Shown: piece by piece, positions 25,250 through 37,922 of the stretch | Position numbering within the stretch: the first letter of the stretch is position 1 | Layout: each line of letters opens with the position of its first letter | Source of the DNA: Gammaproteobacteria bacterium | Lineage (GTDB): Bacteria > Pseudomonadota > Gammaproteobacteria > Steroidobacterales > Steroidobacteraceae | Reading direction: 5' to 3' | DNA: 64,000 nucleotides | Assembly: GCA_016874235.1 (NCBI GenBank) | Contig: VGUJ01000008.1 | Coordinates: 1-64,000 of the forward strand | Notes under the pieces: generated by a model | Told to the model about the DNA's origin: nothing | What the model saw: only the letters and a program-made list of their open reading frames with translations | The model's database searches: none | Program-made: the position numbers and the translations under genes

Positions 25250-26664
25250 GATGCGCGAACCTGAGCAGGCAGCTGATCGGCCCCTGCGATACGACCCATC
25301 ACCGCACTCGCTGCAACCGTCTCGGGGCTCGCAATGTGGGTTCGGGTTTCAGGACCTTGACGACTTTCGAAATTCCGGTTTGTCGAAGAAATCACACGCT
25401 GCTTCGCACCGATGCTCTCACCACCAGCGAAGAAACACATCGAACAGCCCGACTCGCGCCATTCGAAGCCCGCATCTAGGAAGACTTTGTCGAGACCCTC
25501 CGATTCGGCGGCTCGCTTGACCGACATTGACCCGGGCACACAAATCGCGCGAACGCCCGACGCGACGCGTCGCCCGCGCAGCACCTCGGCGGCGCGTCGC
25601 AAGTCTGATAAGCGACTGTTCGTACAAGAGCCGATGAAGGCTGCGCCAATCTCGAGATCGCGCAGGGGGATACCCGATGACAACCCCATGTAATGGAGCG
25701 CCCGTTGATACGACTCGGCGGAGGTGCCGCTCTCCGACTCTGCCGGGACGACGCCTGATACGGGTACGGCATGCTGAGGACTCGTACCCCAGGTCACCAT
25801 GGGTGCGAGCGCTGAGACGTCAATGACGATCTCTCGGTCGAACACTGCGCCCGCGTCGCTGCGAAGCGCTCTCCACGCGTGCAGCGCGCGCTCCCAGTCC
25901 GACCCACGGGGTGCGTAGGGCCTGCCGATCAAATAGTCGAACGTCTTGTCGTCCGGGGCGATGAATCCCGTGACCGCCGAGAACTCAGTCGCCATGTTGC
26001 AGAGCGTCAGGCGTTCTTCAATATCCAGCGCTTCCACCGCCGCACCTGCAAACTCGACGGCATAACCGTTGCCACCGACTGAGCCAAAACGGGCGATCAA
26101 AGCGATCGCGAGATCCTTTGCCGTCACGAAAGACGAACGAACACCCTCGAAGCGCACCCGCATCGTCTTCGGCTTTTTGACTCGCAGCGTGCCGGTGGCG
26201 AGCGCATGCTCGGCTTCCGTCGAGCCGATTCCCCACGCGAATGCGCCCAGAGCGCCCTGGGTGCAGGTATGACTATCGGGGCACACCACCGTCGCCCCGG
26301 GCAGCACGATGCCAAGCTCTGGCGAGATGACATGGACGATGCCTTGCAACGGATCGTTCACATCAAAAAGACGGATCCCCACCGCTCTCGCGGCCGCGCG
26401 AGTTTCCGAGACGAAGGCTCTCCCGCCGGGCAGCAACGTGTCGTCCCCGCGTCCGGGACGGGTATCGACGATGTGATCCATCGTGCAAAAGACACGACTG
26501 GGGTCAACGAGGCGACGGGCCGACTGCGCGAGGCTCTTGAGCGCAACCGACCCGGTACGCTCGTGGAGGAAGACCCGATCAACGGCGATGAGCGCGGAGT
26601 CCCCGTCGAGCTCACGAACGAGGTGCGCAGACCAAAGTTTTTCGAAAAGCGTTCGAGCGGTCAT
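25246..26664 (-). CDS. LeuC-like isopropylmalate dehydratase large subunit homolog
   Basis: The 472 residues carry the [4Fe-4S] catalytic subunit of an aconitase-type dehydratase. Conserved landmarks are TMDHIVDTRP, DSHTCTQGALGAFAWGIGSTEAEH, FIGSCTNSRLSDLR with the first cluster cysteine and GCSMCFF with the other two, followed by SSTNRNFESRQGP. The segment after the CSMC cysteines, usually CLAMNPD-like in true LeuC, reads CFFAGGESI here; this lies near the substrate pocket. It is the first gene of the coupled set. It may isomerise isopropylmalate or a similar branched hydroxy-dicarboxylate. Confidence 0.87.
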   Translation of the reverse strand: MTARTLFEKLWSAHLVRELDGDSALIAVDRVFLHERTGSVALKSLAQSARRLVDPSRVFCTMDHIVDTRPGRGDDTLLPGGRAFVSETRAAARAVGIRLFDVNDPLQGIVHVISPELGIVLPGATVVCPDSHTCTQGALGAFAWGIGSTEAEHALATGTLRVKKPKTMRVRFEGVRSSFVTAKDLAIALIARFGSVGGNGYAVEFAGAAVEALDIEERLTLCNMATEFSAVTGFIAPDDKTFDYLIGRPYAPRGSDWERALHAWRALRSDAGAVFDREIVIDVSALAPMVTWGTSPQHAVPVSGVVPAESESGTSAESYQRALHYMGLSSGIPLRDLEIGAAFIGSCTNSRLSDLRRAAEVLRGRRVASGVRAICVPGSMSVKRAAESEGLDKVFLDAGFEWRESGCSMCFFAGGESIGAKQRVISSTNRNFESRQGPETRTHIASPETVAASAVMGRIAGADQLPAQVRAS

Positions 26665-26719
26665 GTATTCCCGACTCCGGAGCAGGGATTATGCCCGGAC
26701 GCCTGTGCCCGCAGGGTCC

Positions 26720-28009
26720 TCAGACTGGTCGATCGCCGAAAGACAAGTACACCTCGGTGCCCGAATTCTGCGCTCGCCGACGAATCTCGAATGTTCCGCC
26801 GAGCTCACGCGCTCGGCGTCGCATATTCGATACCCCGCGTCCTGGAGCGACATCGTCGGCGATCCCCGCCCCGTCATCCTCGACCTTGATGACATACTCG
26901 CGATCACCCATATACCGGACCGTGACGATGATTTCCCGGGCGCCCGCATGCCGAATGGCATTGTTGATCGCTTCTTGGATGACTCGAAGAACCTGGAGCA
27001 TTCGCCTCGGCGCCATCGAGGGCGCACCGCCCAGCTGCACGGTCCACGACAGCCCGATGCCATGCTCGATGATTCGTCTTTCAATACGCGTTTTGTAGTC
27101 GACGAGCGCAGCTTCTAGGCTGTCGTTTTGCTCGCGTAAGGTATCGACCATCAGATGAAGATCCGAGGAGCATTCGCGCAATAGATGCGCCACCTCGGCC
27201 TGGCTCATCTCGCCGCGCTCCACGCGTAAACGAGCTGTGGCGATCTGAGAACCGAGCCCATCATGAATATCGGCCAACAGCATCTCGCGTTCGTGAGCTC
27301 GCGACCGAGACACCTCGAGAACGACCCTCTCTCGTTGGGCGAGATCTCGTTCACGAATACTGATATCGAGAACGAGCGCGATGAATAGCGCAAAGTTAAC
27401 TAGGCCGATAACGAGCGTGAACGAAAAAGAAACGGCGGACTGCGACGCCAGAGGCAAACTCAAGAGGTGGGTACCGGTGCTGAGCGCCGCAAGGAGACTC
27501 ACGAACACCCCGAACAACTGAAGGCCAATCAGGGTCACAAAGAGCTTTGCCGCCAGCGAGTGGATTCGCGTGCCGATGCGGTAGGCCAACATGATGGCTC
27601 GCGCCAAGATTCCGACGACGGAAAGACCGAGGATCAACGAGAACGCTGCCGGGTCGGGAAACAAAAACGGAATCGACAGCATCCCGACGAGGATGAGCGC
27701 GCTGCCTTTGAGGTAGCCCGATATCGGAAAGCTTGGACTCTCGAGCAGGCCAAGCGAGACATTTTTCAACCACGCACCACCGATCGCGCCAATTGAAACG
27801 CCCAGCGAACCGATCAGCCCAAATCCCGCCTCACCGGCCTCGGCAACTAGAAATGCCGCGTAGTACAGCGTGGCGAACAGCCCGCTCGACAAATACAGGT
27901 AGACCGCAGTCCCGCGCGCGCTCCAAAGAATGCCGAGCGAAACCACAGCGAGAACCGCCGATTGAATGGCAAAAATGAGATAGGCGTCTGAGCCGGCGAT
28001 TGAGCCCAT
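26720..28009 (-). CDS. orphan membrane sensor histidine kinase (NarX/HisKA_3 type)
   Basis: This 429-residue kinase has about seven hydrophobic segments in its first 215 residues, like the 7TMR-DISM sensors, then a HisKA_3 domain with the phospho-acceptor in LLADIHDGLGSQIATARL, and a HATPase domain with QVLRVIQEAINNAIRHAGAREI and the ATP-lid region DDGAGIADDVAPGRGVSNMRRRARELGG. Kinases of this type normally pair with LuxR-type regulators; none is adjacent. I trimmed the start to ATG 28009, which has AGGTGA six bases upstream; the longer track ORF enters tRNA-Pro. It lies 15 bases after that tRNA, so readthrough from the tRNA may contribute to expression. Confidence 0.87.
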   Translation of the reverse strand: MGSIAGSDAYLIFAIQSAVLAVVSLGILWSARGTAVYLYLSSGLFATLYYAAFLVAEAGEAGFGLIGSLGVSIGAIGGAWLKNVSLGLLESPSFPISGYLKGSALILVGMLSIPFLFPDPAAFSLILGLSVVGILARAIMLAYRIGTRIHSLAAKLFVTLIGLQLFGVFVSLLAALSTGTHLLSLPLASQSAVSFSFTLVIGLVNFALFIALVLDISIRERDLAQRERVVLEVSRSRAHEREMLLADIHDGLGSQIATARLRVERGEMSQAEVAHLLRECSSDLHLMVDTLREQNDSLEAALVDYKTRIERRIIEHGIGLSWTVQLGGAPSMAPRRMLQVLRVIQEAINNAIRHAGAREIIVTVRYMGDREYVIKVEDDGAGIADDVAPGRGVSNMRRRARELGGTFEIRRRAQNSGTEVYLSFGDRPV

Positions 28010-28024
28010 ATCGTCACCTAAAAA

Positions 28025-28101
28025 TGGTCGGGACGCCGAGATTTGAACTCGGGACCCCTTGCACCCCATGCAAGTGCGCTACCAGGCTGCGCCACGTCCC
28101 G
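28025..28101 (-). tRNA. tRNA-Pro (GGG)
   Basis: A full cloverleaf is visible on the minus strand: acceptor CGGGACG/CGTCCCG, anticodon stem CTTGC/GCAAG with loop ATGGGGT (anticodon GGG), T arm with GTTCAAATC, and an encoded CCA. It reads proline codon CCC. A tRNA-Pro downstream of ihfA and the merR-like gene is a common gammaproteobacterial arrangement. Confidence 0.96.
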
Positions 28102-28177
28102 ACCGACCGTTGACTGTGGGTTGGACACCCGTTGTCTGGTGGCACCCATCATACCCTGCTCTGGCTGCGGATCTCGC

Positions 28178-28534
28178 TCAACGCCGCAAGATACGGAGAA
28201 TTTCCTCGAGCTCCAGCCTCATCTGCCGCACGATTTGCTGGCTCTGCGTCACATCCACTCGCGCCTCTTCGCCCTGGAGCTTGTTTCGAGCGCCGCCGAT
28301 CGTGAACCCTTGGTCGTAGAGCAGCGCCCGAATTTGACGGATGACGATGACGTCTTGTCGTTGATAGTAACGACGGTTACCTCGACGCTTGACGGGTTTG
28401 AGCTGCGGGAATTCTTGTTCCCAATAACGAAGCACGTGAGGTTTGACCCCACACAGTTCGGCTACCTCGCCGATGGCGAAATACCGCTTCCCCGGGATCG
28501 CCGGCAGTTCGTCGTTATTCTTGGCTTCCAACAT
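28178..28534 (-). CDS. MerR-family regulator next to ihfA
   Basis: This small MerR-like protein of 118 residues has the winged-helix region [38 protein letters not shown] at residues 17-57, followed by a dimerisation helix. It lacks the effector-binding domain and metal cysteines of larger MerR proteins, so it may respond to no small molecule. Its start overlaps the ihfA end by 20 bases. A gene of this family follows ihfA in many gammaproteobacteria, but its targets are not known to me. Confidence 0.88.
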   Translation of the reverse strand: MLEAKNNDELPAIPGKRYFAIGEVAELCGVKPHVLRYWEQEFPQLKPVKRRGNRRYYQRQDVIVIRQIRALLYDQGFTIGGARNKLQGEEARVDVTQSQQIVRQMRLELEEILRILRR

Positions 28535-28814
28535 ACGCTTCGACCCGCGCCTTCAACTTTTGCCCCGGCCGAAAAGTGACCACACGCCTCGCGCTGATCG
28601 GAATCTCTTCGCCAGTCTTCGGATTTCGTCCGGGACGCTGATTTTTATCGCGAAGATCGAAGTTGCCGAAACCGGAAAGTTTGACCTGAGCACCCGAGGA
28701 CAGCGCCGCTCGCACTTCCTCGAAAAACAGGTCCACGAGCTCACGAGCTTCACGCTTGTTGAGGCCGAGCTGGTCGAACAGTGCTTCAGCCATCTCCGCC
28801 TTAGTCAAAGCCAT
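28515..28814 (-). CDS. ihfA: integration host factor alpha subunit
   Basis: This HU-family DNA-bending protein has 99 residues. It starts [23 protein letters not shown] and has the DNA-inserting arm [27 protein letters not shown] with the intercalating Pro, as in IHF alpha. It pairs with IhfB, encoded at 43474-43776 in this window, to bend DNA at replication, recombination and promoter sites. The start at 28814 replaces the longer track ORF. It ends the thrS-infC-rpmI-rplT-pheST operon. Confidence 0.96.
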   Translation of the reverse strand: MALTKAEMAEALFDQLGLNKREARELVDLFFEEVRAALSSGAQVKLSGFGNFDLRDKNQRPGRNPKTGEEIPISARRVVTFRPGQKLKARVEAYVGSQE

Positions 28815-28880
28815 GTTGGTACGCCCTGAAATCTCGTTGTTCTGGTTGCGGTACTCGTCCGCGACCCCTGTCACGGAAGA

Positions 28881-32308
<3,428 letters not shown>

Positions 32309-32671
32309 TCAAGCGTTGCCGAGGGCTGCCTTGACCTTGGTAGCGATCGCCTCGAACGCCGGCGCATCGTGAACCGCGATGTCAGCCAGCATCTTGCGAT
32401 CGATCTCGATATTCGCGAGTTTGAGGCCGTTCATCATACGGCTGTACGACAAGCCAAACTGACGCGCCGCTGCGTTGATGCGCTGGATCCAGAGCGCACG
32501 ATAGTCACGCTTCTTGAGGCGACGACCCTTATACGCATACTGACCGGCCTTGATGACTGCCTGCTTGGCTGTGCGATACACCTTGCGACGGGCGTTGTAA
32601 TAACCCTTGGCTTTTCCAAGAACCTTTTTATGGCGACGACCCGCGGTCACGCCACGCTTTACTCTTGCCAT
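32309..32671 (-). CDS. rplT: 50S ribosomal protein L20
   Basis: L20 is a large-subunit assembly protein that also represses its own operon in E. coli by binding the mRNA. The 120 residues start [24 protein letters not shown] and include [30 protein letters not shown], matching the family throughout. It follows rpmI after 19 bases in the thrS-infC-rpmI-rplT order. Confidence 0.98.
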   Translation of the reverse strand: MARVKRGVTAGRRHKKVLGKAKGYYNARRKVYRTAKQAVIKAGQYAYKGRRLKKRDYRALWIQRINAAARQFGLSYSRMMNGLKLANIEIDRKMLADIAVHDAPAFEAIATKVKAALGNA

Positions 32672-32690
32672 GTTCGTTTACCTCGGTGGA

Positions 32691-32894
32691 TTACTTGGCG
32701 TGCGGGAGCAGTTGGTCGAGACGACCGACATCACTCTCATGCACGAGACTCGACCCGCCCGAACGAAGCTGACGCTTGGTTTTGCGGGGTTTGTGTCCGA
32801 GGTTGTGTCGACGGCCAGCGGAATAGGACTTATAGCCCTTCGCCGTTTTGCGAAAACGCTTCGCTGCCGCCCGGTTGGTCTTCAACTTGGGCAT
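32691..32894 (-). CDS. rpmI: 50S ribosomal protein L35
   Basis: L35 has 67 residues here, starting MPKLKTNRAAAKRFRKTAKGYKSY. The internal part is more divergent than in enterics, but the lysine- and arginine-rich middle and C-terminal LDQLLPHAK region fit. The 112 bases between infC and rpmI hold no ORF; in E. coli this region takes part in the L20-controlled repression structure, which I cannot verify here. Confidence 0.95.
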   Translation of the reverse strand: MPKLKTNRAAAKRFRKTAKGYKSYSAGRRHNLGHKPRKTKRQLRSGGSSLVHESDVGRLDQLLPHAK

Positions 32895-33006
32895 TGTCAG
32901 ATACTCCTTTTTCTAGCGTCGCGCGCAAGGTCTTTGCAGACCCGCTCACGTGCGGATGTTCACGCTGCCGTTCGACCCACCATGGATCGAATCGGCCGTC
33001 CAAACA

Positions 33007-33528
33007 TCACTTCTTCTTCGGCGCAAACACCATGACCACCTGTCGACCTTCCATCAGTGGGTTCTGTTCGACGATCGCCTGCGCGGCGAGGTCTTGAACC
33101 AACCGATCGAGAAGTCGACGTCCGACCTCTTGATGCGCCATCTCTCGGCCGCGGAAACGCAGGGTTACCTTGGCCTTGTCACCTTCGGTCAGGAAGCGGA
33201 TGAGATTACGCAATTTGACTTGGTAATCTGCCTCTTCCGTACCAGGGCGAAACTTCACTTCCTTGACCTGCTGCTGCTTCTGCTTCTTTTGCGCGGAGTG
33301 GGTTTTCTTCTTCTGTTCGAAGAGAAACTTCCCGAAGTCCATGATCCGGACCACCGGCGGCTCAGCCATCGGTGACACTTCGACGAGGTCGAGCTCACCG
33401 CTCTGCGCCATCTGAAGGGCTTCGAATCGGGTCATGATGCCGGCCTGAGCCCCATCTGCCGCGATCACCCGCACCTGCGGCGCCGTGATTTCCTCATTGC
33501 GCCGGATGCGCTTTGTTGCAGTCGAGAT
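33007..33528 (-). CDS. infC: translation initiation factor IF-3, probable ATC start
   Basis: IF-3 prevents premature subunit joining and checks the start codon. The track's GTG start (33474) would lose the conserved [22 protein letters not shown]-type N-terminus, which is open upstream. The only sensible start there is ATC at 33526-33528, four bases after the thrS stop, with GGAGG eight bases upstream inside the thrS end. Rare start codons (AUU in E. coli) are the rule for infC and allow autoregulation by IF-3. The protein has 173 residues and ends [14 protein letters not shown], normal for the family. Confidence 0.93.
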   Translation of the reverse strand: MSTATKRIRRNEEITAPQVRVIAADGAQAGIMTRFEALQMAQSGELDLVEVSPMAEPPVVRIMDFGKFLFEQKKKTHSAQKKQKQQQVKEVKFRPGTEEADYQVKLRNLIRFLTEGDKAKVTLRFRGREMAHQEVGRRLLDRLVQDLAAQAIVEQNPLMEGRQVVMVFAPKKK

Positions 33529-33531
33529 ACG

Positions 33532-35460
33532 TCAATCCTCCAAAGTTCGGCGACCGCGGCTTTCTAGCTCGACGCGCAACCGCTCGACAAACGTCTGCGG
33601 AGACATCTGACCCAGATCCTTGCCGCTGCGGGTACGCACGGACAGAAGCTGCGCTGCTACTTCCTTGTCGCCTGCCACCAATAGGTAGGGCACGCGCTGC
33701 AGCGTGTGTTCACGAATCTTAAAGCCGATTTTCTCGTTGCGCAAGTCGATGTCGACCCGAAGCCCCTGATTTTTAAGGAATTCGGCAACCTCCCGGAGGT
33801 AGGCATCCTGGCGATCCGTGATCCCGAGCAGGACCACCTGCGCGGGCGCGAGCCAGGTGGGCAGTCGACCGGCATGGTGTTCGATCAAAATGCCCAAGAA
33901 ACGCTCCAGCGAGCCGAAAATGGCGCGGTGGAGCATCACGGGGATCTGCTTATGGCTGCCCTCATCGATGTAGTGCGCCCCGAGCCTGCCGGGCAGATTC
34001 AGGTCCACCTGCAGGGTGCCGCACTGCCAATCCCGACCAATGGCGTCCCGGAGCACGAATTCGAGTTTCGGACCGTAGAACGCGCCCTCCCCCGGGTTGA
34101 GGGTGAACTCGATACCCGCGACCGTCGCCGCCTCCTTGAGCGCCGCCTCGGCCTTGTCCCAGATGTCATCCGAGCCGACCCGCTTGGCCGGTCGGTCAGA
34201 GAACTTGATCCGCACGTCATCGAACCCGAAGTCTCGATAGATCTCGAGGATCAGTCGGGTCACCGCGACCGACTCCTCAGTGATCTGATCGGGACTCACG
34301 AAAAGATGCGCGTCGTCCTGCGTGAAGGCGCGGACCCGCATCAAACCGTGCAGCGCTCCAGAGGGTTCGTAGCGATGAACCTTGCCGAACTCGGCATAGC
34401 GAATCGGCAGGTCGCGGTAGCTGCGAAGACCCTGCTTGAAGATCTGGACATGTCCCGGACAGTTCATCGGCTTGATGGCGTAGACGCGTTCGTCGGGCGT
34501 CTGCGTCGTGAACATGTTCTCGCCGAACTTCTCCCAGTGACCGGAGGCCTCCCAGAGGCTCCGGTCCATGAGCTCGGGACCGTTCACTTCCTGGAATCCG
34601 GCGACCCGCTGCTTATCGCGCATGTAGCCGATCAGGGATTGGAACACGCTCCAGCCCTTCGGATGCCAAAATACGGCGCCCGGGGCTTCTTCCTGCATGT
34701 GGAAGAGATCGAGCTCGCGGCCGATCTTGCGATGATCACGCTTCTCAGCGTCTTCGAGGCGGGTTAGATAATCTTTGAGATCTTTGTCGTGAGTCCAAGC
34801 CGTGCCGTAGATGCGCTGCAGCATCTCGTTGCGCGAGTCGCCGCGCCAGTAGGCACCGGCCACTTTCATCAGCTTGAATACTTTGAGTTTGCCCGTCGAC
34901 GGCACGTGCGGACCTCGGCACAGGTCGACCCACTTACCCTGCCCGTACAAACTGATCGGCTCGTTCGACGGAATACTCGCGATGATCTCAGCTTTGTAGT
35001 GCTCGCCTAAATTTTTGAAGAAGCTCACGGCGTCATCGCGAGCCATTTCGCGACGCGTGACCTCGAGATTTTCTGACGACAGCTCGCGCATCTTGTCTTC
35101 GATGGCTGCGAGATCCTCGGGCGTGAAGGGACGCTTGTACGCGAAGTCGTAGTAAAACCCATCTTCGATGACCGGCCCGATCGTGACCTGCGCATCGGGG
35201 AAGAGCGACTGCACCGCCTGCGCCAACAAGTGAGCCGTCGAATGCCGAATCACCTCGAGGGCATCAGGGTGTTTATCGGTGACGATTTCGAGCCGCGCGT
35301 CTTGCGCGATCTTGAAGGACGTATCGACGAGCGCTCCGGACACCTTGCCCGCCAAAGCGGCTTTCGCGAGTCCCGCGCCGATACTGGCGGCGACCTCAGC
35401 GACCGTCACCGCCTGATCGTAGGTTCTTTGACTGCCATCGGGCAGGGTTATCACGGGCAT
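33532..35460 (-). CDS. thrS: threonyl-tRNA synthetase
   Basis: This 642-residue class II synthetase has a TGS domain ([16 protein letters not shown]), an editing domain with [18 protein letters not shown], and a catalytic core with zinc-binding Cys in [15 protein letters not shown], motif 2 [13 protein letters not shown] and an anticodon-binding C-terminus. I trimmed the 686-residue track ORF, which begins in tRNA-Val, to ATG 35460. It opens the thrS-infC-rpmI-rplT-pheST-ihfA operon. In E. coli the leader mRNA mimics tRNA-Thr; the short 5' region here has a strong hairpin of a different kind. Confidence 0.97.
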   Translation of the reverse strand: MPVITLPDGSQRTYDQAVTVAEVAASIGAGLAKAALAGKVSGALVDTSFKIAQDARLEIVTDKHPDALEVIRHSTAHLLAQAVQSLFPDAQVTIGPVIEDGFYYDFAYKRPFTPEDLAAIEDKMRELSSENLEVTRREMARDDAVSFFKNLGEHYKAEIIASIPSNEPISLYGQGKWVDLCRGPHVPSTGKLKVFKLMKVAGAYWRGDSRNEMLQRIYGTAWTHDKDLKDYLTRLEDAEKRDHRKIGRELDLFHMQEEAPGAVFWHPKGWSVFQSLIGYMRDKQRVAGFQEVNGPELMDRSLWEASGHWEKFGENMFTTQTPDERVYAIKPMNCPGHVQIFKQGLRSYRDLPIRYAEFGKVHRYEPSGALHGLMRVRAFTQDDAHLFVSPDQITEESVAVTRLILEIYRDFGFDDVRIKFSDRPAKRVGSDDIWDKAEAALKEAATVAGIEFTLNPGEGAFYGPKLEFVLRDAIGRDWQCGTLQVDLNLPGRLGAHYIDEGSHKQIPVMLHRAIFGSLERFLGILIEHHAGRLPTWLAPAQVVLLGITDRQDAYLREVAEFLKNQGLRVDIDLRNEKIGFKIREHTLQRVPYLLVAGDKEVAAQLLSVRTRSGKDLGQMSPQTFVERLRVELESRGRRTLED

Positions 35461-35506
35461 GGTTGCCGGTCTCCATCTCGTCGCAGCGCCACCACGGCGC
35501 CATGGC

Positions 35507-35539
35507 AAAAGGGGCGCTTCCGCGATGCGAAAACGCCCC
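35507..35539 (-). terminator. intrinsic terminator after tRNA-Val, upstream of thrS
   Basis: On the minus strand a 13-pair hairpin (GGGGCGTTTTCGC against GCGGAAGCGCCCC, two wobble pairs, three-base loop) is followed directly by four Ts. It starts nine bases after the tRNA-Val CCA end and ends 46 bases before thrS. It should terminate the tRNA transcript and so insulate or attenuate thrS. Confidence 0.75.
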
Positions 35540-35547
35540 AGCCGAAT

Positions 35548-35622
35548 TGGTAGGCGCGAGTGGGATCGAACCACCGACCACCACCATGTCAAGGTGATGC
35601 TCTACCACTGAGCTACGCGCCT
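35548..35622 (-). tRNA. tRNA-Val (GAC)
   Basis: The minus strand forms a 75-base tRNA with acceptor AGGCGCG/CGCGCCT, D arm TAGCTCAGTGGTAGAGC, anticodon loop TTGACAT (anticodon GAC) and T arm GGTTCGATC, plus an encoded CCA. It reads valine GUC codons. It lies between the molybdenum hydroxylase gene, 23 bases away, and thrS. Confidence 0.95.
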
Positions 35623-35645
35623 GCAGAAAGGCCGCGAACGATACC

Positions 35646-37922
35646 TTAGGCACCGACCAGCGGCAACCGGCGGACCCGTCGCCCAGTCAGTGCGGCCAAG
35701 GCGCTCGCCACCGCCGGGGCGACCGGTGGGACACCCGGCTCCCCGACCCCGCCTGGAGGCGCCTCGCTCGGAACGATCCACGTTTCGATAGCGGGCGACT
35801 CCGCAAAACGAACCACGGGATATACGTCGAAGTTGCCCTGCTCGACGCTGCCGTCTTTGAAGCTAATCCGCCCATAAAGCGTGGCGGAGAGCCCGTAGAT
35901 GATCGAACTTTCGAGCTGCTGCGCGACGAGGTTGGGATTCACGGCAACGCCGCAGTCGATCGCCGCCACCATCCGGTGCACTCGCGGAACGCCGTTTTCA
36001 CCCTCGGACACGTCAGCAACGAGACCGACGATGCTGCCGAAGCTCTCGTGGAGGGCCACGCCGCGCGCCACGGGACGGCCATCCGGCGTGGTCCCGACCG
36101 AACGACCCCAATCCGCTTTCTCCGCAACCAACTTGAGCACCGCGGCGTGACGCGGTCGATCGGTGAGATGACTGAGTCGGAACTCGACCGGGTCACGCTT
36201 GGCGAGCACCGCAAGTTCGTCGATGAACGATTCATTGAAGAACCCTTGCTGGGAATGACCGACCGAGCGCCAAAACCCGACGCCGACCGGCAGTTCGACG
36301 GTCGAGTGAGTGATCTTGTAATGCTCAAAGACGTAGACCTGATCGGCCGTACCCTCGACGTTGCTCGCGTCGCTGCCAGGCGATGGCATGCCGAGCTGAC
36401 GCGGTATCGCCTGTGCGGCGATCGACTGACCGGCGGTGTGACATTGATAGGCCGTGACCTTCCCCGTCGCCGGATCGAGCGCCGCCGAAAGCTGCGCTCG
36501 TACCGCGGGACGATAGAAGTCGTGACGCGTGTCTTGCTCGCGCCGCCATTGCAGCTGGACAAGTTTGCCGGGCACGGCGCGACCCAGCGCCGCCGCGAGC
36601 GCGATGAAATCAGAATCAAGTCGTCGACCGAAAGCGCCTCCCAGCAAGAGGGGCACGAGCGTGACCTGCTCGGGATCGAGCTCGAATACTTTGGCCGCCA
36701 CATCACGCGATACGTTTTGGACCTGAACGCCTGCCCAAACCGTCGCGCGAGTCGTTTCGTATTTGACCGCACAGCACAAGGGCTCCATCGCGGCGTGCGC
36801 GAGGTACGGCACCTCGTACTCGGCTCGGAGCATCGACGAGGCGCCCTGAATGATCTTCTCCGCCTCCCCTTTCTCACGGTAGACATCGCGAGACGAGTGA
36901 GCGCGGACACCCTCAGCGAGCGCATCGGCGATCAGGGACTGATCGAACGCACCCGCGGCTCCCGGACTCCAGGTCGCTTTAAGAGACTCTACGGCACGTC
37001 GTGCTCGCCATCTTTGATCGGCTATCACACCGATCGCTGCAGGCGCGCCGGCCGCCGGCGGAATCACCACAACCTCCACGACCCCGGGCGAGGCTCGCGC
37101 CGCCGTCTCATCGAAACTCACTAACGATCCGCCGACCACCGGGCAAAGCTCGAGTTCGGCATACAGCATCCCCGGCTCGTGGACGTCCGCCGCAAATACG
37201 GCGGAGCCCGTGACTTTGTCGATGGCCTCCAAGCGTTTGGCCGGAGTCCCGATCAAGGTCCACTCGCGAGGCGACTTCAATGAAAAATCGGAGACGGTCT
37301 CGATCGCCTCGTCACCGAGCGACACGATGGCACCAAACGTCATGGCCTGGCCGTCGCGGCGGACGACCCGCCCCGCGTTCACTGAGCAGTCGGACGCAGG
37401 AATGTTCCAGTGTCGTGCCGCCGATGCTCTGAGCGATTCGCGCGCCATCGCGCCCGCCTCGCGCAGGACGATCCATAGGTCGGGAATGCTGGTCGACCCG
37501 CCGGTGACCATAAATCCGATCTCACGCACCAACTTGGCTGTGAAGTGCGTCGCCAATCGAGTTGAGATCGGCGGGTTCGTATCGCTCAGCGCAGGGTTGC
37601 CGCCGGCCACCTTCACGTTGTTATAAACGCTCGCGATCGGCGCCGCGGCGATTTGGATCGAATCGAGTGCACATCCGAGCTCCTCGGCGAGCAACATCGC
37701 GAGTCCGGTATGGGTGCCCTGTCCCATCTCCGCGCGAGGCATGAAGAGTGTGATCGAGTCATCACGGCCAATGCGCACCCAAGCATTCGGCGCGAAAGAG
37801 TCAGCGTCCTCCAGAAGATCTGCACCGCCTGTCATTCGTTGACGCGGAGGTAGCACGCCCCACCCCACTGCGAGCGCGCCGAGCGAGCCAAGACCCAACC
37901 AGAGAACGGTACGACGTTTCAT
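35646..37922 (-). CDS. molybdenum hydroxylase large subunit (IorB/xanthine dehydrogenase family)
   Basis: This 758-residue protein belongs to the aldehyde oxidase/xanthine dehydrogenase molybdopterin subunits, closest in layout to isoquinoline 1-oxidoreductase beta (IorB). It starts [21 protein letters not shown], a possible twin-arginine signal. Landmarks are [58 protein letters not shown] and the catalytic Glu region [17 protein letters not shown]. It needs an iron-sulfur partner subunit, which is absent in the window. Its ATG overlaps the uvrB stop, so it is translationally coupled to a DNA-repair gene. Confidence 0.85.
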   Translation of the reverse strand: MKRRTVLWLGLGSLGALAVGWGVLPPRQRMTGGADLLEDADSFAPNAWVRIGRDDSITLFMPRAEMGQGTHTGLAMLLAEELGCALDSIQIAAAPIASVYNNVKVAGGNPALSDTNPPISTRLATHFTAKLVREIGFMVTGGSTSIPDLWIVLREAGAMARESLRASAARHWNIPASDCSVNAGRVVRRDGQAMTFGAIVSLGDEAIETVSDFSLKSPREWTLIGTPAKRLEAIDKVTGSAVFAADVHEPGMLYAELELCPVVGGSLVSFDETAARASPGVVEVVVIPPAAGAPAAIGVIADQRWRARRAVESLKATWSPGAAGAFDQSLIADALAEGVRAHSSRDVYREKGEAEKIIQGASSMLRAEYEVPYLAHAAMEPLCCAVKYETTRATVWAGVQVQNVSRDVAAKVFELDPEQVTLVPLLLGGAFGRRLDSDFIALAAALGRAVPGKLVQLQWRREQDTRHDFYRPAVRAQLSAALDPATGKVTAYQCHTAGQSIAAQAIPRQLGMPSPGSDASNVEGTADQVYVFEHYKITHSTVELPVGVGFWRSVGHSQQGFFNESFIDELAVLAKRDPVEFRLSHLTDRPRHAAVLKLVAEKADWGRSVGTTPDGRPVARGVALHESFGSIVGLVADVSEGENGVPRVHRMVAAIDCGVAVNPNLVAQQLESSIIYGLSATLYGRISFKDGSVEQGNFDVYPVVRFAESPAIETWIVPSEAPPGGVGEPGVPPVAPAVASALAALTGRRVRRLPLVGA

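Noticed and set aside
28025-28101. tRNA-Pro as a genomic island attachment site
   Set aside because: No integrase or direct repeat of the tRNA 3' end was found nearby, and the tRNA is in its conserved operon position.
33007-33474. infC starting at the track's GTG (155 residues)
   Set aside because: This would remove the conserved N-terminal segment found in the open frame upstream.
33706-34767. 353-residue plus-strand ORF opposite thrS
   Set aside because: thrS is certain on the minus strand, and this frame has no recognisable domain.
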